This document shows, in pieces, positions 51,407 to 59,819 of a stretch of 64,000 bases of DNA. Each line of letters opens with the position of its first letter. Position 1 is the first letter of the stretch. Made by a program: the position numbers and the translations under genes. The notes under the pieces are model-generated. The model searched no databases. It saw only the letters and a list, made by a program, of their open reading frames with translations, and had not been told where the DNA came from. Source of the DNA: Actinomadura sp. NAK00032 (GTDB taxonomy: Bacteria > Actinomycetota > Actinomycetes > Streptosporangiales > Streptosporangiaceae); assembly GCF_013364275.1 (NCBI RefSeq), contig NZ_CP054932.1:1984001-2048000 (forward strand), read 5' to 3'.

Positions 51407-51414
51407 CGACCGGC

Positions 51415-53175
51415 TCAGTCGTCCAGCACCTCGATCATCGGTAGCGTTCCGTCGATCCTCGCCCCCGCCGATTCCGGCGGGATGGCCTCGTCACCACGGA
51501 CCGCCTTCGTGACCTTCATGGGTACATGGGGTGTCACCAGGTACTTTCCCGGCGGTAACAGATCATGGCCGGGAAGTACGATCCTTGTGGTGGTCGTCCA
51601 GCGGCTAATGTTGGCGCATTCCGCCTGCACGAACGGCTGCTGCTCACCCGTCGTGTCGCTCCGGACGGGGAGGATGATGGCGTTGGACGTCTTTTGCGGA
51701 ATATCGCTGCGCTTCGTTGGCGGGATGCGGTAGAAGGCCATGAAATCAGAGCTTTTGATGTCCAGTTGGTTCTCGCCGAGTCCGATACCCCATTCGTACG
51801 GATGGCTATTGGGCGGGCTCACTTCTTCACCGGAGCAGCGGCGTTCGCCGCTCGGAGTGTAGTAAAGGCCCCCGGGAGTGCGTCCCCGGAACTCCTCCAC
51901 GAGGCGTACTTCCGTCCCGGTCTTGGCTCTGGCGGGGGTCAGCGTGTACTTGAAGTCGATGTACGGGGTCTCGGCGGCGGGGAGGTTCGCCTGGCCGAGG
52001 AGGACACCGGGCTTGGTGAAGTACGCGTGCACCCCGGCATGATTCGTCCCGCCCACGCTCGGACCTGGCCAGAAGAGCCATGCCGCGATCACGCCGCCCA
52101 CGCCCGCGGCCCCGATGCCGGCGGCGCCCTTCGCGCCGCCGATCTTGCTGAGGAAGCCCTTCGAGACGGAGGTGCCGGTCTTCGCCATGACATCCACCGA
52201 CGTCGCGCCCTGCGCGAGACCTGCCGATATGTAGCCAGAGGCCGTGGACGCGGCCGCGCCGGTCGCCGACATGCCGGGGGCCAGCAAGGCGCTCCCGAGC
52301 ATCGCCAAAGGGACGGCCGTTACCACCGTCGCGGCTATCGTGCCCAACGCGAGGATCCCGCGCCGTTCCCAGTCGGGCCCGTAGGCGCGGGCGGCGACCG
52401 CTTCGAGTTCGCTCACGAACTCGTAGGCGTTCCAAGTTCGGTCACTTGGACTTCGCGCCAAGCCTCGCCGGACGAGCGGGTGCAGCGGCTCGGGCACACG
52501 CTCGAAGGAGGTGAAACCCTCCTCGTGCGCAACCTTCAATTCGGCGAGAGCCGTGCCCCCGAAGGGCTTCCGCCCCGTAACGCACTCTACGAAGACGCAT
52601 GTCGCCGCGTAGATGTCGGTCGCGGGAGTGGCGGGGCCGCCCGCCCATTGTTCGGGAGCCATGTAGGCGGGCGTCCCTGACCGGCCGCCCTGCCCGGTGA
52701 GTACGGCGATTCCGAAGTCGATGAGCTTGCTCTGCCCGTCGTCCTGGACGAGCACGTTCCCCGGCTTGTAATCGCGGTGGACGACCCCGGCCCCGTGCGC
52801 GGCCGCCAAGCCGAGTAGTGAGCCCTTCAACGTCGCCAGTGCCGCTTCAGGTGCTAGCGCCCCTTCGTGCTCGTCCAATACCTTGCGGAGCGGACGGCCC
52901 GGTACTGCCTCCAGGATGATCGCAGCGCCCCACGGGGATTCCAGGTAGTCGAGTAAGCGCGCCACATGCGGGTTGTTCACCCGCTTGAGCATCTGCGCCT
53001 CGTCGCGGAAGACGCTCTTGGCGGCCCTGTCGCCGAGCAGATCGGCGGCCAGGTACTTGATCGCGACCGGTGGACCGCCGGTCTGGTGCCGTGCGAGCAC
53101 GACCTCGCCCTGGGCTCCCGTGCCCAACTTCGCCAGTTCGATGAAGCCGGGGAGTCGATGCTCGGCCGTTGTCAT
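51415..53175 (-). CDS. Ser/Thr protein kinase with membrane-spanning C-terminal region
   Basis: A 586-residue Hanks kinase. Kinase domain about 10-262 with K40 (VAIK), HRD at 133-135 (VHRDYKPGN), DFG at 153-155 and APE. Two hydrophobic stretches follow (about 273-300, and a Gly/Ala-rich one about 345-370), then a 215-residue C-terminal domain with the look of an extracytoplasmic beta-rich region. If both stretches span the membrane, this domain would be back inside, so topology is open. The ATG overlaps the stop of the secreted-protein gene. The operon of lipoprotein, secreted protein and kinase suggests an envelope-sensing unit. Confidence 0.9.
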   Translation of the reverse strand: MTTAEHRLPGFIELAKLGTGAQGEVVLARHQTGGPPVAIKYLAADLLGDRAAKSVFRDEAQMLKRVNNPHVARLLDYLESPWGAAIILEAVPGRPLRKVLDEHEGALAPEAALATLKGSLLGLAAAHGAGVVHRDYKPGNVLVQDDGQSKLIDFGIAVLTGQGGRSGTPAYMAPEQWAGGPATPATDIYAATCVFVECVTGRKPFGGTALAELKVAHEEGFTSFERVPEPLHPLVRRGLARSPSDRTWNAYEFVSELEAVAARAYGPDWERRGILALGTIAATVVTAVPLAMLGSALLAPGMSATGAAASTASGYISAGLAQGATSVDVMAKTGTSVSKGFLSKIGGAKGAAGIGAAGVGGVIAAWLFWPGPSVGGTNHAGVHAYFTKPGVLLGQANLPAAETPYIDFKYTLTPARAKTGTEVRLVEEFRGRTPGGLYYTPSGERRCSGEEVSPPNSHPYEWGIGLGENQLDIKSSDFMAFYRIPPTKRSDIPQKTSNAIILPVRSDTTGEQQPFVQAECANISRWTTTTRIVLPGHDLLPPGKYLVTPHVPMKVTKAVRGDEAIPPESAGARIDGTLPMIEVLDD

Positions 53176-53936
53176 TGGCCCGTGTTCGTCTGGATCTCAC
53201 CGACGGTGAGCGGGGTGGGCTCGGACTGGATCGGATTCTGCGGAAGGGTGGCGCCACCGGTGTCGCAGTCGACGCCCACGCACGTCCAGGCGACGTCCCA
53301 GACGATGGTCGCCGTGATCTCGTAGGCGCCACCGGGCTCCGCGGCAGACGAGCGTTTGAAGGTGTAGTTGCAGGTCTTGCCGTCTTCGCTGCCGGCGTCC
53401 TGGCAGATGAAGTCCTTCTTCTCTCCCAGGTCCCATGACACGAACTTGGGCTCGGCGGTCAGCTGGACTGTCTGCGCGCCGATGCTGATCGGCTTGGTCT
53501 CCACGTCGTCGAAACCCTCGACCCACAAGGATGTCCGCAGACCGACGAACGTCTTGTCCTTGGGCGCCGTGTGGACCACGACTTCGGGAAATCTGGTGGC
53601 GGCCTTGGCCATGGCGAGCAGGTCCGCGGTGGCGGGGGGCGCGGCGGCGGGCGGGTCCACGCCGGGGACCGGAACGACGCCTTGAGCCTGCTCGGGAGTC
53701 AGCCCCTCCGGCGGCGGAGGCAGCGTCGGGCCGCTGTTGCCGCTGCCTCCGGTCCCGCCACCGCCGCCTCCCGTGCCGGGCGTACGGACGATGAGATTGC
53801 AGTTCGCGAGTTCCCTCTGATCGACTGAGCAGCCTTCGGCCCGGGCCGGAACGGCGACGAGCAGAGGCAGCGCCAAGGCGATCGCCGTGACCGAGGCCGT
53901 GGCGGTCCGGCGCCCTGTGGGGGTGTGGGGCGGCAT
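53172..53936 (-). CDS. Secreted protein of unknown function in kinase operon
   Basis: A 254-residue protein with a signal peptide (TASVTAIALALPLLVAVPARA-EG). A mature N-terminal segment with cysteines (GCSVDQRELANCNL) leads to a Gly/Pro-rich linker, then a beta-rich domain of about 130 residues with two cysteine pairs (FICQDAG, CNYTF, WTCVGVDCD). I recognise no family. GGAAGG lies before the ATG. It overlaps the kinase gene by 4 nt, so it is made with the kinase and could be its ligand or a partner. Confidence 0.8.
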   Translation of the reverse strand: MPPHTPTGRRTATASVTAIALALPLLVAVPARAEGCSVDQRELANCNLIVRTPGTGGGGGGTGGSGNSGPTLPPPPEGLTPEQAQGVVPVPGVDPPAAAPPATADLLAMAKAATRFPEVVVHTAPKDKTFVGLRTSLWVEGFDDVETKPISIGAQTVQLTAEPKFVSWDLGEKKDFICQDAGSEDGKTCNYTFKRSSAAEPGGAYEITATIVWDVAWTCVGVDCDTGGATLPQNPIQSEPTPLTVGEIQTNTGQ

Positions 53937-53959
53937 CGCGTGTCCTTCCCTGCGGACCG

Positions 53960-54553
53960 TCAGCATTGGCGGTCCCGGACGTTGGCGGCGACCTTCCAGG
54001 TGCCGGAGTCGTACTGGACGGTGGCCCGGTACACGTAGGCCCCGCCGCGGAGGGTCTCAGTCCGCTTGCCGGTCTTGGCGGAGTAGCGGTAGGCGGCGAG
54101 GGTGCGGACGCAGTCGATGACGTAGACCTTCGTGCTGTCCTTGGAGCGGGCGTAGACGCGGGGGTTGAACGTGTTCGCGAACCGCCAGATGACGCCCTTG
54201 GCCTTGGTGGCCTCGACGTCGTCCGTGACCTCGGTCAGGAGGGGGTCCATGGCGACGTCGGCCAGGCCGGATGGGTCGTTGGTGTCGTAGGCCTTCTTGT
54301 AGGCGTCCTGGTAGGCGCGGTAGCGCTTGAGGACGGTCTTGAACAGCTCCTCCGTCGGGACGGCCGAGGGGGCGTCGGCGACCTGGGACGGGGTGGCGGC
54401 GCCGTTGTCGAGGGAGCCGTTCGGGTCGAGGCGGCCGTTCGAGGACGAGCCGGACGATCCGCACCCCGCGACGGCCAGCAGGGACGCGGCGGCGAGCAGG
54501 GAGGCGGCGCGGCTTGACCGGAGCGGGGAGGAACGTACCAACCGGGCGCGCAT
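53960..54553 (-). CDS. Lipoprotein of unknown function in kinase operon
   Basis: A 197-residue lipoprotein. The lipobox LAVAGC is followed by a Ser/Gly/Asn linker. The mature domain (about 65-197) resembles the NTF2-like/SnoaL-type fold (TEELFKTVLKRYRAYQDAYKKAYDT, then VTDDVEA and WKVAANVRDRQC), a form often seen in actinobacterial lipoproteins. It is the first gene of the lipoprotein, secreted protein and kinase operon, 23 nt ahead of the next gene. The role is unknown. Confidence 0.8.
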   Translation of the reverse strand: MRARLVRSSPLRSSRAASLLAAASLLAVAGCGSSGSSSNGRLDPNGSLDNGAATPSQVADAPSAVPTEELFKTVLKRYRAYQDAYKKAYDTNDPSGLADVAMDPLLTEVTDDVEATKAKGVIWRFANTFNPRVYARSKDSTKVYVIDCVRTLAAYRYSAKTGKRTETLRGGAYVYRATVQYDSGTWKVAANVRDRQC

Positions 54554-54647
54554 CGTCTTCCTTGAGCGGCAGCCGACAACGGGGCGGAATACGCGGAAAG
54601 CTTACAGAGGAGCGTGGGGCGGGAAAAGGGCTTCGTTGCGAAACAGT

Positions 54648-54678
54648 TTGACCTCGACCTTGGTTGAGGTAGCACGCT
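54648..54678 (+). promoter_or_regulatory. MerR-type promoter/operator for the dehydrogenase gene
   Basis: A TTGACC -35 box (54648-54653) overlaps an inverted repeat CCTCGACC-TT-GGTTGAGG (one mismatch) that fills the spacer before a weak -10 (CACGCT, 19 nt downstream). A dyad inside a long 19-bp spacer is the hallmark of promoters activated by MerR/SoxR-family regulators. No MerR gene is in the window. Confidence 0.6.
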
Positions 54679-54709
54679 GGCGGTGGTCACCACTGACAGG
54701 AGGGTTCCG

Positions 54710-55663
54710 ATGCGTGCGGTGTGGTTGCGGGAGTTCGGCGGGCCGGAGGTGCTCGTGCCCGGGGAGGCGCCCGATCCGGTCGCGGGGGACGGGCAGGCGC
54801 TCATCGATGTGGAGTTCGTCAACATCACGTTCGTCGAGACGCAGCTGCGGTCCGGGACGGGGCCGGCGCCGGTGAAGCTGGAGCCGCCCGTGATCCCCGG
54901 CAACGGGGTCGGGGGTGTGGTCGCGGCGGTCGGCGGCGGTGTGGACGCGGGGCTCGTCGGGCGGCGGGTCGTGAGCAGCACCGGGGGCAGTGGCGCCTAT
55001 GCGGAGAAGGTGGCCGTCGACGCCGAGGGCCTGTTCGAGGTGCCGGACGGGCTCGCGCTCGACGACGCCGTGGCCCTGCTCGCCGACGGCCGGACGGCGT
55101 CGATGATGGTCGACGCGGCCGGTCCGCGTCCGGGGGAGCGGGTGCTGGTGGAGGCGGCGGCCGGCGGGGTCGGGACGCTGCTCGTCCAGCTGGCGAAGGC
55201 GCGGGGCGCGGTGGTCGTCGCGGCGGCCGGGGGTGCGAGCAAGGCCGAGGTCGCGATGGGGCTCGGCGCGGACGAGGCGGTCGACTACCGCGAGGCCGGC
55301 TGGGCCGGGAAGGCCGGTGCGGTGGACGTGGTGTTCGACGGCGTCGGCGGTGATGTGGCGCGGGAGGCGTTCACGCTGCTGCGGAGCGGTGGGCGGATGG
55401 TCAGTTTCGGGCTGGCGTCCGGTGAGTGGGCGAGCATCCCGGAGGAGGGCGCCGCGGAACGGGGCGTGACGCTCGTCCGGCCGCAGGCCACGCCTGAGCG
55501 GCTCCGGGAGTTCACCGTGAGCGCGCTTGAGGAGGCCGCCCAGGGGCGGCTTCGGCCTGTCATCGGCCGTCGGTTCCCGCTTGAGGACGCGGCCGACGCC
55601 CACAGGGCGATCCAGTCGCGGGCGACGGTCGGCAAGACGCTGCTGGAGGTCCGGCCGGGCTAG
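54710..55663 (+). CDS. Zinc-less MDR-family quinone oxidoreductase-like dehydrogenase
   Basis: A 317-residue NADPH-dependent enzyme of the medium-chain dehydrogenase/reductase group. The GroES-like N-terminal half (about 1-120) has PGNGVGGVV. The nucleotide-binding motif AAAGGVGTLLVQLAKARGA lies near 155. Structural zinc cysteines are absent, as in quinone oxidoreductases (QOR). AGGAGGG precedes the ATG. The MerR-type promoter suggests induction by oxidants or toxic electrophiles. Its 3' end overlaps the convergent hydrolase by 4 nt. Confidence 0.9.
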   Translation: MRAVWLREFGGPEVLVPGEAPDPVAGDGQALIDVEFVNITFVETQLRSGTGPAPVKLEPPVIPGNGVGGVVAAVGGGVDAGLVGRRVVSSTGGSGAYAEKVAVDAEGLFEVPDGLALDDAVALLADGRTASMMVDAAGPRPGERVLVEAAAGGVGTLLVQLAKARGAVVVAAAGGASKAEVAMGLGADEAVDYREAGWAGKAGAVDVVFDGVGGDVAREAFTLLRSGGRMVSFGLASGEWASIPEEGAAERGVTLVRPQATPERLREFTVSALEEAAQGRLRPVIGRRFPLEDAADAHRAIQSRATVGKTLLEVRPG

Positions 55664-56835
55664 GCGACCTTCTTCAAGAAGGACTGGAGGTTCGTTTCGT
55701 AGGCCGAGGGGTCGACGTTCCACGATTCGGTGTGGTCGCCCGGTGTGGGGACGTGCGTCACCATGCCGGGCGGTGCCGTGCGGGCGAAGGTGTAGGCGGG
55801 GCCGTTGGCGACGGTGGCGTCGTCCCTGGTGGTGAAAAGGAGGACGGGGGTGCGCAGGCGGGGCGCGAAGCGGCGCTGGTCGTAGTCGGTCAGGTCGATG
55901 CCGATGCGCCACTCCAGGACCTGCTTGGCCACGTCCGTCATGAAGCCCGGCAGGTTGCGGGCGGCGCCCTGCTTGTCCAGGGTGGCGCTCCAGTCGAGGA
56001 CGGGGGAGTCCAGGACGACGCCCCGCACGAACGACGGGTCCTTGCGCAGGGCCGTCATCACCATCGCGCCGCCCATCGACCATCCGTACAGGACGACACC
56101 GGTCGCGCCGTGTGCGCGCGCGTAGCCCATCGCGGAGATGACGTCGTGCCATTCGGTGTCGCCGAGATGGTTCTTGCGGTCGCCGGACGAAGGCGCGCCC
56201 ACGTCGTTGCGGTACGCGATGGACATCAACGGCATGCCCATCTCGTGCACCGACTTCATGACGCGGAAGGTCTCCGCCTTGTCGGCGTTCCGTCCGTGGA
56301 CGGCGATGACCCATGTCCCCTTGGAGGACGCTCCAGGCACCACCCACGCCGGCATGGGCCCCGCCTTGGACGGATACGTGACGTCCTCGAAGGGCAGCCC
56401 CAACGCCGTCTTGGGGTCGCCGTCGTACATCCAGTGGTCGATGGCGGCGGGCGCGCCCTTCACCAGGGAGCCCGCGATGACCGACGAGACCTTCCGGACG
56501 ACGTGCCCGTCGTCGCCGCCGACGACCGGACCGAGCACGGCGCGGCCGTCCTTCCAGACGAGTGCCCAGGTCCCGGGGCGCTCGGTCACCGGGACGCGGG
56601 GGAGGGTGACGGTGCCGTCCGCCGCGTCCACGATGGTGAGCGGGTACTCGGCGGTGTGGTCGACCTCGATCGCGACGCCCGCGAAGTACCAGCCCACTCC
56701 GCCGACCGCCGCGAACAGCAGCACGGCGAGCGCGACGAACGTCGCCATCAGCGGGCGGACGAGGCGGCGGCGCCGCGGGCGGACCGGCGGTTCGGGCGGC
56801 GCCGGTGCCGGGGACTCTGGGGCTTCGGTCGACAC
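55660..56835 (-). CDS. Membrane-anchored alpha/beta hydrolase
   Basis: A 391-residue protein. A Pro/Arg-rich cytoplasmic start and one transmembrane helix (about 28-52) precede an extracytoplasmic alpha/beta-hydrolase domain (about 160-390). Nucleophile elbow GWSMGG, acid region TTRDDATVANG and a histidine in GDHTESW make up the likely triad. The region 70-150 is an extra N-terminal domain. It resembles BAAT/dienelactone-type secreted hydrolases of actinobacteria. Substrate unknown. Confidence 0.87.
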   Translation of the reverse strand: MSTEAPESPAPAPPEPPVRPRRRRLVRPLMATFVALAVLLFAAVGGVGWYFAGVAIEVDHTAEYPLTIVDAADGTVTLPRVPVTERPGTWALVWKDGRAVLGPVVGGDDGHVVRKVSSVIAGSLVKGAPAAIDHWMYDGDPKTALGLPFEDVTYPSKAGPMPAWVVPGASSKGTWVIAVHGRNADKAETFRVMKSVHEMGMPLMSIAYRNDVGAPSSGDRKNHLGDTEWHDVISAMGYARAHGATGVVLYGWSMGGAMVMTALRKDPSFVRGVVLDSPVLDWSATLDKQGAARNLPGFMTDVAKQVLEWRIGIDLTDYDQRRFAPRLRTPVLLFTTRDDATVANGPAYTFARTAPPGMVTHVPTPGDHTESWNVDPSAYETNLQSFLKKVA

Positions 56836-56855
56836 GACATACGAAGTTAGCTTCT

Positions 56856-56878
56856 CCCGGGCACCGCGAAAGCCCGGG
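56856..56878 (-). terminator. Weak hairpin downstream of the CysRS-like gene
   Basis: A 7-bp CCCGGGC stem with a 9-nt loop, 64 nt beyond the stop of the CysRS-like gene and upstream of the next minus-strand gene. Confidence 0.3.
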
Positions 56879-56941
56879 TCACCCCGTGGTGCGGATCATC
56901 TGCCGGTCAGGTGCCATCAAGGACACCCCCCGGAGTACCCC

Positions 56942-57595
56942 TCAGGCGGTGCCGATGGCGGACACCAGGCCCAGCGCGAGCACCAGGTCCAGATGGATGA
57001 ACGTCTCCAGTCTCGCGCCCGGCGGCACGTCCGGGTCGGCGGCGAGCCGGTCGAGGACGGCGAGCGCGCCCGGAGTGTCCAGGTCGTCGGCGAGCGCGGC
57101 CTCCGCCCGGTTCGCGTACTCCCGGTTCAGGGGACGGCCCGGGGACGTCGCCCACTCGGCGACCTTGCCGCGCCACGCGTCCAGCCGTTCGGCCGCTGCG
57201 GAGAGACGCGCGTCGGTGAGGTCGGCAGGCTCCCGGTAGGGGGTCTCCAGCATCGCCAGACGGGCGGCCACCGCGTCCGAAACCGCCGTGCCCGTCTCGG
57301 TGGGCACCGTTAGGCACAGGGCGTCCACAGTGGTGTCTGCGGAGACGTACACGTCGGCGTCGGGGAGTGGCTCGTCGAGTACCTCGAACGGGGCGACACC
57401 GTAGTCGTCGGAGGCACCGCCATGAGGGGTGCTCACCAGGCGGACGCGGCGCCCGCCCCGCTGCGCCACCCGGCGCAGCAGGTCCGCGACCACCAGCGTG
57501 CGGTAGCCCGCACCGGGCAGGGCCTGGACGCGCAGTCCCTGCCCGGCCGGTAGCGGTTCCGTGCGTCCCGTCCGGTGGTCGTACAAGCGCAGCAT
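56942..57595 (-). CDS. Cysteinyl-tRNA synthetase/MshC-like protein without catalytic motifs
   Basis: A 217-residue protein. The start MLRLYDHRTGRTEPL and the following segment RVQALPGAGYRTLVVADLLRRVAQ echo the CysRS/MshC N-terminus. The end (RAEAALADDLDTPGALAVLDRLA) echoes the helical CysRS region. The HIGH and KMSKS signatures and the zinc-binding cysteines are absent, and the protein is about half the usual length. It may be a regulatory or decoy paralogue, or a relic. ATG at 57595 is preferred because a TAGTGT box lies 7 nt upstream. Confidence 0.72.
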   Translation of the reverse strand: MLRLYDHRTGRTEPLPAGQGLRVQALPGAGYRTLVVADLLRRVAQRGGRRVRLVSTPHGGASDDYGVAPFEVLDEPLPDADVYVSADTTVDALCLTVPTETGTAVSDAVAARLAMLETPYREPADLTDARLSAAAERLDAWRGKVAEWATSPGRPLNREYANRAEAALADDLDTPGALAVLDRLAADPDVPPGARLETFIHLDLVLALGLVSAIGTA

Positions 57596-57602
57596 GGCTC
57601 CC

Positions 57603-57608
57603 ACACTA
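57603..57608 (-). promoter_or_regulatory. Leaderless-type -10 box
   Basis: TAGTGT, read on the minus strand, lies 7 nt before the ATG of the CysRS-like gene. Confidence 0.4.
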
Positions 57609-57628
57609 GGCGGGCGCCTGCGCGAGCC

Positions 57629-58441
57629 TCAGAGCGGGCGGTCGGACGCCAGGGGGCCGAACGGCAGCGGTGCGGCGCCGTCCGAGCGGCGGACGGCGGC
57701 GAACCGCAGCCGCACGTAGTCGGCGACCCATCCGGACTCGCGGCGCAGCGCGGGCGCGGCGAGGTCGTTGACGCGGTCGAGCAGCGGGTCGACCATCTCC
57801 GGCGGGACGTCCGCGAGCGCGCGCGCGGCGTAGGCGCGGACCCAGTCGGCGGCGCCGTTCGGGCCCTCGGTCATCCGGGTCGGGCGCTCGGCGTGCTCCA
57901 GCAGCCGCAGCGTGAACCCGCCCTCCTCCAGCTTCGCCGCGTACTCGGCCGGCGAGGGGAAGTACCAGGGCAGCTCGGGCTCGCCCAGGCCGAACACCCG
58001 CCAGGCCGTCTGCATCGCGACGATCAGCTCGGCGCAGTTCCCGGCGCCGCCCAGCTCGCCGACGAACCGGCCGCCGGGGCGCAGCGCCGCGTGCACCCGG
58101 CCGATCACGGCGTCGGGGTCGCGGGTCATCCAGTGCAGCGCCGCGTTGGAGGCGACCGCGTCGAAGGACTCGCCGACGGCGAAGTCGTGGGCGTCGCCGA
58201 CGATGAAGGACAGCCCGGGTTGCATGGCGGTCGCCTGCGCGACCATCTCCGGGTTGCCGTCGATGCCCAGCACCTCGGCGCCCCGCTCTGCGATCTCCGC
58301 GCTGAACGCCCCGGTGCCGCACCCGAGATCGATGATCCGTTCGCCGGGCTGCGGATCGAGCAGGTCGACCAGGGGCGCGCCGTGCGCGGAGACGTACCCG
58401 AAGGCGGAGTCGTACGTCGTCACGGCCCAATTCACTGTCAT
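57629..58441 (-). CDS. SAM-dependent methyltransferase
   Basis: A 270-residue class I methyltransferase. Motif I IIDLGCGTGAFS (SAM-binding glycines), the acidic ribose contact IDGNPEM, GDAHDF and the post-motif NAALHWM (as in Methyltransf_11/25) are present. The resemblance is to trans-aconitate methyltransferase-like enzymes. ATG 58441 is used, but GTG 58435, six bases after a TAAATT box, is a plausible leaderless start. It diverges from the next gene with only 40 nt between. The methyl acceptor cannot be told. Confidence 0.9.
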   Translation of the reverse strand: MTVNWAVTTYDSAFGYVSAHGAPLVDLLDPQPGERIIDLGCGTGAFSAEIAERGAEVLGIDGNPEMVAQATAMQPGLSFIVGDAHDFAVGESFDAVASNAALHWMTRDPDAVIGRVHAALRPGGRFVGELGGAGNCAELIVAMQTAWRVFGLGEPELPWYFPSPAEYAAKLEEGGFTLRLLEHAERPTRMTEGPNGAADWVRAYAARALADVPPEMVDPLLDRVNDLAAPALRRESGWVADYVRLRFAAVRRSDGAAPLPFGPLASDRPL

Positions 58442-58481
58442 AATTTATCGGAGAAAGTCCTGCGGGGAGGCGGCGTTGGGA

Positions 58482-58817
58482 ATGGCGGACGTCACGTCCG
58501 AGGTCCGGATCACCGGCGCGGAGCGTCCGGACGGCCTGACGCTGCGCACCGTCGGCCTGGCCGCGCGGGGCCTGCCCGAGCTGTGCGCCGAGGGCCTGCC
58601 GCCGTATCTGGGGGACGGCTGGGCGCGCGTCCTCGGGCTCGCGGCGCAGCGGCTGGCGGCGACCGGCGAGCCGCCCGCCGAGCTCGCCCCCGGCGTCGGG
58701 ATCCGGTTCGAGCCCGCCGGGGACGGGGCGCTCGTCGCCGTCCCGCCGACGGGACGCGACGCCGCCGAGTGGCGCCGGGACGTCCTGCTCCGGCTGTTCC
58801 CCGAGGCCCGAAGCTGA
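58482..58817 (+). CDS. Small protein of unknown function
   Basis: A 111-residue soluble protein with no recognised motif: EVRITGAERPDGLTLRTV at the start, an Ala/Leu-rich helix in the middle (RVLGLAAQRLAATG) and an acidic/arginine C-terminus. GGGGAGG lies 11 nt upstream of the ATG; TTG at 58476 would be closer to it. Codon composition is as high in GC at third positions as its neighbours. It may be cotranscribed with the enoyl-CoA hydratase 48 nt downstream. Confidence 0.65.
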   Translation: MADVTSEVRITGAERPDGLTLRTVGLAARGLPELCAEGLPPYLGDGWARVLGLAAQRLAATGEPPAELAPGVGIRFEPAGDGALVAVPPTGRDAAEWRRDVLLRLFPEARS

Positions 58818-58824
58818 AGGCTCG

Positions 58825-58841
58825 TTCTAGAATCGAGTTCT
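58825..58841 (+). promoter_or_regulatory. Small inverted repeats upstream of the enoyl-CoA hydratase
   Basis: TTCTAGAA (58825-58832) and the overlapping AGAAT-CGA-GTTCT lie 25-41 nt before the GTG, in the 48-nt gap. They may include a TAGAAT -10 box (58828-58833). The regulator is unknown; I do not claim a fatty-acid repressor site. Confidence 0.35.
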
Positions 58842-58865
58842 GTCCAGCGTGAGAGGGGCTCGCAG

Positions 58866-59774
58866 GTGCCGTACCAGGAGCAGGGGCCGTCCGGGGAGCA
58901 AGGGTCGTACCGGGAGATCGAGTACGAGGTTCGCGACGGGACCGCCACCGTCACGCTGAACCGCCCGCAGAAGATGAACGCCTACACCTTCACCATGCGC
59001 AACGAGATGCTCGACGTCTTCGACCGCATCGACGCCGACGACGACGTGCGCGCCGTCGTGGTGACCGGCGCGGGCCGCGCGTTCTGCGCGGGCGCCGACC
59101 TGAGCGGCGGCGGCGACACCTTCGACAAGGAGAAGTCGAAGGACATGTTCGCCGGCGAGGACGACGTCCTGGAGGACGGCACCCCGCGCGACGGCGGCGG
59201 CACGGTCGCGCTGCGCATCGCCCGCTGCCTCAAGCCCGTCATCGGCGCGTTCAACGGCGCCGCGGTCGGCGTCGGCGTCACCATGACCCTCCCGATGGAC
59301 GTCCGGCTCGCCAGCGAGAAGGCCAAGTTCGGCTTCGTGTTCGCGCGGCGCGGCATCGTCACCGAGGCCGCGTCCAGCTGGTTCCTGCCGCGCCTCGTCG
59401 GCATCGCGCAGGCCATGGAGTGGGCCGCGACGGGCCGCGTGTTCGACGCCCGGGAGGCCCTCGCGGGCCGCCTGGTGTCCCGCGTGTACGCGCCGGACGA
59501 GCTGCTCCCCGCCGCCTACGCCCTCGCCCGCGAGATCGCCGACAACACCTCGGCGGTGTCGGTCGCCGCGATCCGCCGGCTGATGTGGTCGGGACTGTCC
59601 GCGCCGTCGCCGTGGGACGCGCACGCCGCCGACTCCCGGCTGATGGCCGCGCTCGGCGGCGGCGCCGACGCGATCGAGGGCGTCTCGTCCTTCCTGGACA
59701 AGCGCGACGCCGCCTTCCCGATGCGCGTCAGCAAGGACCTCCCGCCCGAAGTGCCCGACTGGCCCGTCCGCTGA
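58866..59774 (+). CDS. Enoyl-CoA hydratase/isomerase family protein
   Basis: A 302-residue crotonase-fold enzyme for acyl-CoA substrates. The oxyanion hole contributors are in FCAGADLSGGG and NGAAVGVGV, and a likely catalytic glutamate lies in GIVTEAASSW. A 25-residue insert after the first oxyanion loop (KEKSKDMFAGEDDVLEDG) is found in some actinobacterial members. GTG at 58866 has AGAGGGG upstream. No other beta-oxidation gene is adjacent. Confidence 0.91.
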   Translation: MPYQEQGPSGEQGSYREIEYEVRDGTATVTLNRPQKMNAYTFTMRNEMLDVFDRIDADDDVRAVVVTGAGRAFCAGADLSGGGDTFDKEKSKDMFAGEDDVLEDGTPRDGGGTVALRIARCLKPVIGAFNGAAVGVGVTMTLPMDVRLASEKAKFGFVFARRGIVTEAASSWFLPRLVGIAQAMEWAATGRVFDAREALAGRLVSRVYAPDELLPAAYALAREIADNTSAVSVAAIRRLMWSGLSAPSPWDAHAADSRLMAALGGGADAIEGVSSFLDKRDAAFPMRVSKDLPPEVPDWPVR

Positions 59775-59780
59775 CCCATC

Positions 59781-59814
59781 GCCCGGCGGCCGCCGGCGAG
59801 GGCGGCCGCCGGGC
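59781..59814. terminator. Strong bidirectional hairpin terminator
   Basis: Perfect 14-bp stem (arm GCCCGGCGGCCGCC) with a 6-nt loop in the 45-nt gap between convergent genes. Confidence 0.8.
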
Positions 59815-59819
59815 GGGTG

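Noticed and set aside
58825..58841. KstR or other lipid-repressor box before the enoyl-CoA hydratase
   Set aside because: The inverted repeat has a 3-nt centre and a mismatch and does not fit the KstR pattern as I know it; kept only as a weak unnamed site.
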